Notes under the pieces: model-generated
Told to the model about the DNA's origin: nothing
The model's database searches: none
The model's input: only the letters and a program-made list of their open reading frames with translations
Shown here: positions 32,208-42,800 of the stretch, in pieces
How positions within the stretch are numbered: the stretch's first letter is position 1
Layout: each line of letters starts with the position of its first letter
Assembly: GCF_000002865.3 (NCBI RefSeq)
Contig: NW_001865043.1
Coordinates: 851,261 to 897,871 of the forward strand
Direction of reading: 5' to 3'
Length of the DNA stretch: 46,611 nt
Source of the DNA: Monosiga brevicollis MX1
Lineage: Eukaryota; Opisthokonta; Choanoflagellata; Craspedida; Salpingoecidae
Translations under genes and position numbers: made by a program

Positions 32208-32466
32208 TGTGTTGGTGGGTGTAAAAGCGCAAAGGCCAGGCACACGCCGTTTCCGTTGTAGTGAAGGTGTGGGGGGGTGTTCCTCGGTTTCTTTTCGGTT
32301 GGCAGCGTGACGGATTGCCGGCGGCACGTTCCCGACTCGACCACGAGGAGAAAGTCGGCGGTGGGCGCGCCCGCGCCGCCTAGGTTGTGTCTCTTCCCCC
32401 CGTCCAATGCAGGCACGCGGCGGGCACTCGATGCACAACTACTTTTCTTATTTCTCCTTTGGCGCT

Positions 32467-32567
32467 CACACACACACGCACACACACACGCACACGCACA
32501 CGGGGGCTGAGCGGCGCAGTTGTGAGTCAAGAAATGGCCACTTTTTCACGCACACACACACACACGT
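32467..32567. repeat. Interrupted (CA)n microsatellites
   Basis: Two CA-rich arrays (about 32467-32503 and 32551-32567), interspersed with CG dinucleotides, in the sestrin upstream region. Confidence 0.8.
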
Positions 32568-33375
32568 AGTGAAGCTGAGAGAATGGCTTGCAATGCAGAT
32601 GTGTTCAACAGTCACAAGAAAAATACGACACATGGTCAGAGAGTTGCGCACCGCCAGCGTCACCAACACACGAAAACGCTCGCAACTCTCAAGTAACCCA
32701 GAGAGTAGGGGAAGATGATGACTGACTGTCAGAGAAAGAGAGCCAAGCAGATCAAAAGCCAGAGAGAGTGCCACCATGTAAATGAAATTGGATGAAAAAT
32801 GTGGAGAAAGAGAGAAAAGAAAAAAAAGTTTGCACGAGGGCTCGAGCCCTTGTGGTGCGCGACACGGGGTCTTGCGATGGCGACCTGACCTTTTGATCGA
32901 GAAGAGGGTCAGACTGCCAAGATGCGACCAGTCACTCATACTCAAAGAAGGGTCAGCCGTCACCTGGCCGGGCAGATCAGAACGGATAGTGGTGTTTGTA
33001 CACAGCGCCGACCTCCAGGTCGCCTGATCTTTGTGTGCCTCGCGTGTGTATTCGGATCTATGTATGGGGTTTTTGATGTCAGGTGTGGTGTTTTCTGCTG
33101 AAGTCGCCATGCTATGAAACGCAAATGTGTGGCGCTGACAGCATTGAGGTATGATTAGTGCTAAGTGAGCTCTGTGCGTGTGTGGTGGATGAGCGGCGCT
33201 GCCGTCAGCCGAGGCCTGCATCACACCACATGCCCCTTTTTGATGCGATGCGATACACACGCCATGCGCCCACCAAAGGGTCGTGGGCACATTTTGTGAT
33301 CAGGCATGTCAACCGAGTTACATGGATTCTGAATGATCAAACCCGCCACCAAACAAAAGAATTTTTGTCTTGCAC

Positions 33376-33399
33376 AAAAAAAAAAAAAAAAAAAAAAAA
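33376..33399. repeat. Poly-A tract (24 bases)
   Basis: Uninterrupted A homopolymer in intergenic DNA. Confidence 0.95.
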
Positions 33400-33953
33400 G
33401 TAACCCGCTGTGCAATGTCACAGTCAAGCTGATTCTATCACGAACTGTGGTCGGTTTGAATCGACGCTTATGAATTCTCATCTAGTGGAGGCTGGTCTCG
33501 GACCCACTGGGCGACCTTGGCCCCCTCTCCAAATTGCTGCCAGAAATGAATGCGATCCGACTGTGACACAAAGATGAAGCCCGTGTGCACGAGTAAAAAG
33601 CAAGATGCCATGAGCGAGCCATTCGCTTCTCGTTTCCGTCATCGCGAGCCTTGACACCACGCAAAGCCTGTGGGTTGAGTCACCTTGTGAAAGGGGCGCC
33701 AGCCTGGTGGATGCTGACACGTATCCGCATGCGGCTCCCCGCGCTCCAGATGGGCGATCCAACTACACAAACAAACACGCACGACCATAGGATCAAACAC
33801 CATTCCGCAGTCCAGGTGAGGTCCGCAGGGGCAGTGCAGCGCAACTGCCAAGTAGCTAGCGAAGGAAGCTGGGAGACGCAGGACGCACGCTGTTGACTCG
33901 AGCATAGTCAGCATCCGCTTATTCGAATCAGGCCAGCAACGGTGAATTTGCAG

Positions 33954-36287
33954 CTACATGGGAATCGGCGTTGCATAGTCGTTGAGCTGCTTGCAGAAAA
34001 CGCGTGTACAACATGGGCCCTGTGGAGGAACGCGGACCTGCTGTGTGGCTGGTAGATGATAAACGGCCTTGGGAGAGACGTAGTTACGATCCTTATCGCT
34101 AATCTGAAAAGGCCGCATCGAATATCAGGTTGTCTGCCAGGCCCGTGTCTCTGGCAAAGCCAAAACTCGCAAAACATACCATGTCCTGAAGCGTGACGTT
34201 GTGGCCCCTGGCGTAGCGCACCTGCACAGCGCCCCTCCGTCAGAATTGGCTGAACACAAAGCGCCGCGCCAACAATATACACCGTGCCAACATTATACGC
34301 CGCCAACGCTGGCGCACCTGGGGTAGGCTGCAATCCCGCTTCACATTGTGGCGCAGCAAAGTATAACAGGCTATCGCTGGGTCCTCTTGCCGCTGCCAGA
34401 TGGATACCCCGTGACCACCCAATGCCCAAGCCCAAATGATGGTGATGATCAAGGTACAAAGTTTTCAACGGTAATAAAACTCTCACAACCTGGCTGTGCG
34501 GGCCGAAAAATGCCGTGCGGAGGAAGCCTGGTCCCGTACCAACGAGGGGCATGGTACGCCTGACTTGACGCACCTTCTGGCGTAGCAAGTCCGGAAAGCG
34601 TAGGCCTGGGGTTGGCGGGTTGTAAATCAAAAACTCATCCACATCAATCGAGTACACCTGGTCAAAGGACACCAAATAACCGATACCCATTTCCCGGTCT
34701 CAAGTGTCAGCGTGTGACGACCCATCGAAAAAGAGGAGCGATCAAGAGGCACATATCAAGAGAGGCACATATCAAGAGAGGCACATATCCCGGCACAGGC
34801 ATCCACGCACCCACTCGTAGGCATATCGTGCGCGGTCCGTAAAGTCCGCCAAAGCCAAAGACTTGCCAAATTTGTAAGTTTGCAATGGCGAGGGCCACTG
34901 AATGACGGTAGCTGAGACACCGGGCGGCGGGTGTAGCCCGTTTTCGGAAGCATTCACCCAGCTCTCGTTTGTATAGAACGTGAAGTGGGTTACATCAAAG
35001 TGATCGCGATAATAGCGCATAAACTGCTCAAGAATCGGCGTCACGTGGTGCATGATGCCGACCACCACGCCGTGCTCTGCCAACTTGGTCTTGCGGGGCA
35101 ACACGAGCGGCTCAAAGGTGGATAATTGACACGTCGCCTCGCACGGCCCCGCCTGCGAATTGGACATTCAAACCGGGTGCAGCATCGCAGGGAACAAGCG
35201 CCAGGACGCGAATGAATCAAGCCCCCCACCCGGCACACAGCTCAAATCAGTGATATCCCATCCAACAAGGCAGGCAGCCTTGCCCAGTCCAGCATGTAGC
35301 CCGGACGATGCTGAGGCACGTACCCGCACTCGTAGCCAGGGCTTGTTCATGGGAGCCACGGCCGAGCTCCGGGCCAAAGGAGGCGTGTTGCGCAAAGTTT
35401 GCCAGCGGCCTGTAGCAGTGTCCCAAACAATGTTTGAATAGAGCTCGTTGTTCGCGGGACGCACGGCCTCAAGTCCTGAGGCAGCCAGCTGCGGCAATGG
35501 ACACCAGACTTTGGCGAACGCCGAGGACAACGGCCGCGTTCGCGCCGTCACCTCGTACCTGCCACAGCAGCATGAACGCGGGCCATCAGTATCCCTCAGA
35601 GGGTCGGTGCGGGCACGATACCGATCATATCCAGAGCAATCGGACAATACCAGCGGTGATTGCGCAGGGTTTCAAAGCGAGTGGACATGGCCTTGGTCCA
35701 CAGCCGGTTCTCCGTCGCCGTCTCTGCGGGGCCGACGCCTAGGACAACAGCGGCCATTGCAACACAGTCGTGCACGCCCGCAAGCGGCTGCTTTATTGAG
35801 AGGCAAAGACTTTATGCGGAGGGTGCGGTACGTCAGGCCAGGGCAAAGCTGCTTTCCCTGCCCATTCTTGCGCCAACTCACCGCATCCCAGGAGTTCGAC
35901 GCGAACGGGGTGCTTGCCGTTTAAAACCAGCTTGTGGGCCTCCACGAAGAACATCATGCCAAGCTGGTTGTTGCTGTTGCGCATGACCACGGCCGAGACC
36001 GGATGGATGAGGTTGTCCATCTCCTTGGCTCGACATGGAGCGCCACAGTCGATGGAAGCCGAAGGCAGCAGCAGCTTCAAGTAGTCGGGCAACTCAACCA
36101 GCTCGGTACTCCGCCACGTGACATTGCGCCCCCGCATTCGCACAAAATTCTCCATCTGCGAGAGGAGCTGATGTGCCGAGGTTGCCACTAGAGGCTCGTC
36201 TTCTATCACTTGCTCTTCCTCGGCTCCCACCCCTGCACCAACAAGCAGGAGGACCGCAAGAGTGGACCAGGTCGCTAGTCTATGCAT
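33954..36287 (-). CDS. GT92-like (DUF23-type) glycosyltransferase
   Basis: Eight minus-strand exons (36287-35882, 35738-35651, 35558-35324, 35152-34807, 34698-34490, 34392-34318, 34221-34180, 34103-33954) join in phase to 516 residues. A signal peptide or anchor spans residues 1-22 (RLATWSTLAVLLLVGAGVGA). Around residue 250 the catalytic domain starts with VVVGIMHHVTPILEQFMRYY and HFTFYTNES. It then has YSIDVDEFLIYNP, whose DVD is the likely metal/nucleotide-sugar site, then FLRTAFFGP and ARGHNVTL with a candidate catalytic or metal His. This order resembles GT92/DUF23 galactosyltransferases acting in the secretory pathway, but the match is by motif layout only. The donor of exon 4 (GTGGAT at 34806) was chosen because the nearer GTGCGT breaks phase. 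Confidence 0.72.
34741..34789. repeat. Three-copy 16-bp tandem repeat in intron
   Basis: Unit ATCAAGAGAGGCACAT, the first copy two bases shorter, inside the fourth intron of the GT92-like gene. Confidence 0.85.
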
Positions 36288-36822
36288 CTTGGCGAAGCGC
36301 TTGACAAAGACGCCACAGCTGCTTCAAGCGACCACGCTGTATGCACGGCCACCCAATAGCTAACATTAAATCCGAGGCCTCGACAGCACAAGCATTGACC
36401 AGGGGTTCAAGAATTGCCGTCAATATCCGTGCTACTTTGCAAAGACCTTCCTTGGTTGCCAGCGCGACGCTTTTTGCATGCTTGCACGCTCGAACCCTCT
36501 CGTTTCTTTTCACAAATCACATGTCAACAATAAGCTGAAATTTTGACATGTGAATTAGCATGAAATAATGGGCCTGAAGACTGGCAAGCGCCCTCGGGGC
36601 AACTTGCTGGCTGCACCTTACTTGTTGAAAGTTGTATGAGGGTCAAAATGCTTGACAACGCCAAGCGAAAAACTGCGTCAGAAGTACGAAGTTATGAAGG
36701 CTATATGCAGGAGGTTGTGGGGAACACAAGCGCAAATCCCCGCCGACCCTTTAAAAACAAAAATTCGCCACAATGTGCAAACCTTGCGACTCGTGACCAG
36801 TGGCCAGAAAACATGAATGACA
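36288..36822. other. Intergenic region between GT92-like and RTK genes
   Basis: Upstream of the GT92-like ATG and downstream of the RTK stop. No gene or conspicuous repeat. Confidence 0.5.
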
Positions 36823-39800
36823 TCACAACAGCAGCGACACCTTGCTGGGCACAACCAAGATGCCATGACCGGCCGGACACGTAAAATAAGTATAGCCCTG
36901 TAGCCAAACAGACAGCAAGTTGGAGGGGTCAGCGAAGCGATTGATACCAACACGCACAAAGAGTGCTGCATGAGGAGAGGCAGGGCCGCCCATATGTTCG
37001 GTGCACGTCTCGGGAACACGGTTGAAACAGCGTGCGACCGTCCCTGGGATTACAAAAAAAACTCACCGACACAGTGCCATCGTTGCGGCCTTCGGGTTCG
37101 TCCAGTTCGACGCCGCAGCGCACGCCACCCTTCTCGTGGTGATGGCCATAAAAGCGAAGGTAGCCGAGCGAGCGATAGCCTTGCACCACGACACGCTTGC
37201 CAATGTCATGCTCGGCCACAACTACGCACACAAATACAAACACAAAGCCAGACACATTTGATGAATGCTCTTGCTCCCAAGTTTGCACCCAGACCAGACA
37301 ACTACAAACTCAACTCTAGGACATCAAACAGCAACTGTTTCCAAGACTCAAGCAGACGCACCTCGCTGTTCTTGGGGCGCCGTCGTGTCCATGTTGCCAT
37401 AAAAGTCATCCTGCCACAACAGTACATCAAACGTACACGATGACACCACATGCACGACAGGCGCAAGCGCACACCGCTACAGAGAACGCCATGTGATGCA
37501 GTGTGACTCCGAGACGTACCGCAGCAGCACCCGAAAGAATGGAGGCACTGCCTTCTGAAAAACCGCCCTCGGAGAAGCCGCCCTCGGAAGACTGAAAGCT
37601 GCTGCTCTTTTCAATTCCTCGCCGAGGACGCACCGTGGACGTGGCGCCAATCATCCCAGCGCCATCAAACCCGGTGGACTCAAAGTCCGGGTCCACAGAG
37701 GCCTCCGCCGTGTCCTGCGTGGGCTCTCCGCCTCCCAGGTCGTACAGCGCCATGCCTTCGCCGTCCCCTCCGACTGTGTCACTGGCAAATGTATCGTTTG
37801 CACCCATATCATAAAGGGCCATACCATCATCTGAGCCCATCAACCGCGCCTCAAGATAGCTCTGATCCACACTGTCTTTGTAGCCGCGGTTTCCAACACG
37901 ACGCGGAACGGCGGGTGTTTCTTGCGTTGATGAGTTGCCAACGCTCAAGTACTCATCTGCATCATCTGCAGTAAGCGGTGCATCAATACAATACGCACCC
38001 AACCAGTGAGGCGCCAAAGAAACATGGGGGGGCAGGACAGTTGGAGACAGTTGGAAGGTCAGAGAGGAGGCCAAAGCAAATGGAATAGCTGTCTTCTCAG
38101 TTCAAAACCATGTTCACCTGCCCAAGCTACTTTCATACCGCCCTCACTCACCCTCGCCCCTCCTTGCCTCCCTTCGCCTTCCTCGCCTAGCTCGTGATCC
38201 ACCAAAGTATACTACCCACAAGCAAGATCCAAACGCACCTCCGTCAAGGGACATGCTAAGAAGCTCTTCCAGGCGCTCGACAACTCCACTAAAGTCGGGG
38301 CGCTCCTTGGGATTCATACTCCACATGTCATTCAACAGGTCACAGAGCTCCGTGGGCGTGCCTGTGGGTGGCTGCAGCTTATAGCCGGCACACACCTCCA
38401 CCCACACCCGCTGGTTGGACCAGCCGTCGTAGGGCAAAGCGGCTCTGGTCAAGATCTCATAGAAGAGGATTCCACCGGCCCAAACATCACTCTTTTCGGA
38501 AAACTTGCGCTCCTCCATGGCCTCAGGCGCCGTCCATCGAATAGGGATCTGGCTCGAGGTGGCACGGTAATATGTCTCCTCGGCGCCGCCGTCTGCTTCA
38601 CGCGCCAAGCCAAAGTCGGCCACCTTGGCCGTCAGGTCCGAGGACACGAGCACGTTGCGGGCAGCCACGTCGCGGTGCACAAAGTTGTAGGCATGAATGT
38701 GCTCCAGTCCACGGGCAGCATCCAGAGCAAAGCGGAGCTTTTGGTGTTGTGTCAAATCGTGCTTCTCAAGATAGCCCTTAAGGGCGCCCTTCTCGCAAAA
38801 CTCAATGACGACCAAGATGGGTCGACCCACGGTTACCACGCCCACAAGTTTGACAACGTTACGGTGATTGAACTGAGCCATCACGGCAGCTTCTTCCAGC
38901 AGCTCTTGACGCGCTTTCTCATCAGCGGCATCGTGCAAGCTCTTGACAGCCACCAAAAAGCCAGGGTTCGGCGGTTCTTCCAGTAAACCCTTGTAGACAA
39001 GACCAAAAGCACCCCGGCCCAGTTCCTCAAGCAAGGTCAGACACTGGCGACGCAGCTCACGCGGCACTTTAACGTCGCCGTCAGAGTTCTTGAGCTGATC
39101 AATCATAGCAAAGACCTGGTCCCAATCCGCGGGCTGTCGGCGGCGCTGACGCTGCCGATATAAAACCAGCACCAGCACGAGCACCAAGAGCAGGAGGAGG
39201 CCAGCGCCGGCACCCGCACCGATGAGGCTGGTGCTGTCCTGAGGGTTAGCCGAGCCCTGTCCGCTGGCAGTGTTGTTGCTGTTGGTAGCAGCGGTGACAT
39301 CGACGTGAACAACACAAGTCACAGCGTTGTTCGCAGCGTCGCTCACCACGATAACCACGGTAGTTCGTCCTGTAGGCAAGGCTGCTGCCGTATTATTGTC
39401 TGATACAAACACGCTGCCACTGTTGTCCTCCGCCAAGGGCAAAGTATAGTTGTAGACAACGTTGGGCGAGGCGGCCGTGCTCACCAACGCAACCGGGGAC
39501 GTGGGGCAGATGACGCGCGGAGGCTGCTCGTCTCGCACAACCACCGGCACCATCACGGTCTGAGAATTGCCATAGGCATCGCGTACCGTCGCGTTGACAG
39601 ACGCAGAACCGATGGGCACCTGAACCTGCTGATTGCCGGGTGTGATCCAGGTCAGAGGAAGGCCTGAGTTGTCATCGAGCATTTGCAGCAGGCCACTGCG
39701 GTTTACTGTCGCATACGCCTGGTCCTCGTCGGCCACAACAATCATATTGCTGGCCGGCGTCAACACAGGAGGGGTCTCATCTTCAACTGAGAGCGCAAAA

Positions 39801-42800
39801 CTGCACGTTGTGCTTCGGCCGTAGTAATCTCGAACCACGTACTTGATCTGCAGGGGTGGTGTGTGGGGGGCGAGGATCGAAGCCAGAAGCGACTGCGCCA
39901 ACGTGATGGCCGTGACATTACCCGTGCTGCCAATCAGGTACTGCTCAAGGGGTGGGTCGGCGAGACGAATGTCGTCTGAATAGGTGGGCCGAGGCCAGGA
40001 AAATGCAACGGCGTTGGAATTGCTCGGCAACACGCGCGTCAGGTTACTCGAACAACCGTGCAGAGTTGGATCCACAAAGTCGGTGATCAGCAGGAAGGGC
40101 GACGAGTTGATCGGCAGCGGCCCGTCCAGACCACGAGACAGCAAGAAAAAGCTACTTGTGTCCAGGGTCAGCTGGCTGGTGACGGAGGCCAGCGCATTTG
40201 CGTACTGGATCTTAAGCTGCACTCCCGTAAAGTTGAAGCGACAGTCAAAGGTTTGGGTGCGCGCGCGCACCCACAGCGTCGAACTCGCCCCATCGCCGCG
40301 AATTCCAACATTGGCCGAAGTGAGCACCGTTTGCGCCAACGGTGCCACACAGCTTGCTGCATCCTGCTCGAGAATTTGCAGATTAAAAAATTGATACGAA
40401 AGAGAGACTCCATCTACCGGGGCCACAGCCACGGCAGCGTCCAGGTTCCAGTTCATGCTGATGTCAAAGAAACTGATGAGCTCATCCCCATCAGGCCGCA
40501 CCTCGATGGCCTCGCCCCCGGGGGTCGTCAGATTGATGATGACTGAGCTGTAAAGACTCAAATCCACGCTGGGGACGGAGAGGCTTGCGTCGAAGACGTC
40601 CACCAGGTCGTACTGCTCATAAATCACGTCCGAGAAGGGACGGGTTACGCTTTGGCCTGATAAGGCAAGGTCCAGGTCTGCGGCGATGACAAGCGGCTCC
40701 CCCGCAAGCTCGAGGACAACGGTGAACTCGCACGTCGCAGTACGACCACTCAGATCCACGGCCGTGTAGATGACGTTGAAGGGAGAGTCCGTCATGTCCA
40801 GGGTATCACCTGGGGCATAGTTGGAATGGGTTTCCCGCAGGCCCACGTTATCTGTGGCCTGCGGCTCAGTCCAGTCTGCAGTGGTGCTCAGCGTTGGCTG
40901 AGACACGAGATATGTAATCCGCCCAGTTGGGCAACCAACCCAACGCGGGTCCACGAGGTCTTCGAGTGCCAGGTATTGCGCCAAGAGAAGGTCCTGCTCG
41001 GAACTCGTCGTGACACCGTACTCAACGCCCATGATGGCAGCAGTGGGTTGATAGACAGCGGCGGCACGACGGCGGCGATCGATGGAACCAGAACCCAGGG
41101 AAGCAAGCGGCAGCACAATATCCACCGCTTCCCAAAATAGCTCTTCTGCCAGAGCTGAAGACCGCGCTGCAATACGCAGGCATCGTTCGTCGTCCAGAGC
41201 ACCCGAACCTTGGTCAGTAAAGGAAACTTGAGCCGACGTGGCGAGAGAAATGGTGGCGGGCAAGCTGACAAAATTGTCCTCCTGGCCCGTGAAGGTACCG
41301 GAACTGCACCAAATAAGGTCGATATCCACATGGGCCGACACGTTCGCATGGCGAGTGAGCGTAAACGGACGCCCGCTGGGGCTGCTTACACCAATTGCCA
41401 AATCCTCATCAAATAGCGAGCCGGTGATTGAGAATGTAGGCGGGGTTAGCATGCCCAAGACGGACTCAAAGTCCTCCAAGAAGAGGTCTTGTGAAGCCTG
41501 TCGCGAGAGCAAGTTGCGATGCCGCAGCTGACGAGCCTGTAAGTCAAAGCCTCGACGCACAGTGATGGAGAAGTTGCAAAATGGCCGAGTGCCCAAATCG
41601 GGCTGCGGTCCCATGAAGAAGAGTGCCGTCGTGCCAACGGGATACTCCTCGTTGGGAGGCATGTTGGTGGCCTCGTAGGCCGCGCCGCCAGGCAATGTAG
41701 GCTCTGTCACCTCGATGGTGGCATGCGATGAGGAAGTCGCAATGTAATAAACCCCGTCCGAGGGGCATTGAATAAAGTCCATGAAGACCAGCGAGATGGT
41801 CCGTCTGGAGGAGCAACCTCCGTCGATGAGGCCCGTGGTCAGCTGACAACGCACTCGGCTGTCCGTGGCTTGAACAACCACAGTGCCGTAGCTAGCCTCG
41901 GGTTGTCCCACGATGAAGAGTAAGCCGGTCGAGGCGTCAACAGTCACATAGCTGGCCGCACCGCCCGAGGACTCGGCGATGTGGTAGGTCACGCTGAGAT
42001 TCGACTGGTCAGGATAAGCAGAGGCATTAAGAATGATTGTACCCTGGGCCAGGGTGGTGGAAACGGTGCGAGAGGCAATTGTGTTGTAGAACTGTGGCGG
42101 GGTAACGGCCGGAACGCATTGCAATGAGTCTTGCACGTAGTTGACCGCACATGCTTCGCAAGTTTGCATTTGGAAAAAGTGGGCGCTAGGCAAGTTGCGA
42201 TAGACCGTGGTGGAGAATCTGGAAGGAGGGAAGAAAAACAGACACCGTCCAGGATGATACAGTGAGACAACACTTGGTGCCAGGAAAGGAAATGGAGAAG
42301 AAGAGAGAAAAACAAAGGAGAGGGGGGGCCGAGACACCTTGCAGCCCTGGAAACGTACGCTGATTTGAGGCAACACTGGCCCGCAATGTCTGATGAAGCA
42401 GCAACACTATAAATGGTAAAGGCTACGCAGGAGGCATCCGCACTGCAGCGATCTCGGCAGTCGTAGATGACCTCCTGGTCAGATTGATAAGCGACAGTGG
42501 GTGCATAGCACGCTGCTCCGGTCGAGGTTGGAATGCCAGTCATGGTTCGCGGCTCGCCATCAGCACGAAGGTACAGAATTCCATCATAGGCTGGCTGGCT
42601 GACGCAACGGGCACAAGCGCTATCCGTGCACGAACAGCTACTGCCGGTCTCAGAATCGCTGCCAGCCACACACGTGACCAAATCAACGCAGACGCGATCC
42701 GTGGTTGGGGTTGGTGCCTTGACGGCCAGCTCTGTGCCACAGTCCGTGGCAGAGAGACATGACGTGGCGTAAGCGGAAGGCTGATACTTGCCACTCGGGC

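Larger units (their letters stand above)
32208..33953. other. Intergenic region upstream of sestrin
   Basis: Contains the sestrin promoter and 3' flank of the GT92-like gene. It holds (CA)n/(CG) alternations at about 32467-32503 and 32555-32567 and an A24 tract. A 274-codon open frame on the minus strand (32466-33290) reads into the CA repeat, matches nothing I recognise, and is judged non-coding. Confidence 0.5.

Noticed and set aside
32466-33290. 274-codon minus-strand open frame upstream of sestrin
   Set aside because: It runs into CA repeats (Val-Cys repeats) and matches no family I recognise. The start is not ATG-supported by context.
34560-34573. GTGCGTCAAGTCAG as an intron in the GT92-like gene
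   Set aside because: At 14 bases it cannot be spliced. Reading through gives conserved-looking FLRTAFFGP in frame.
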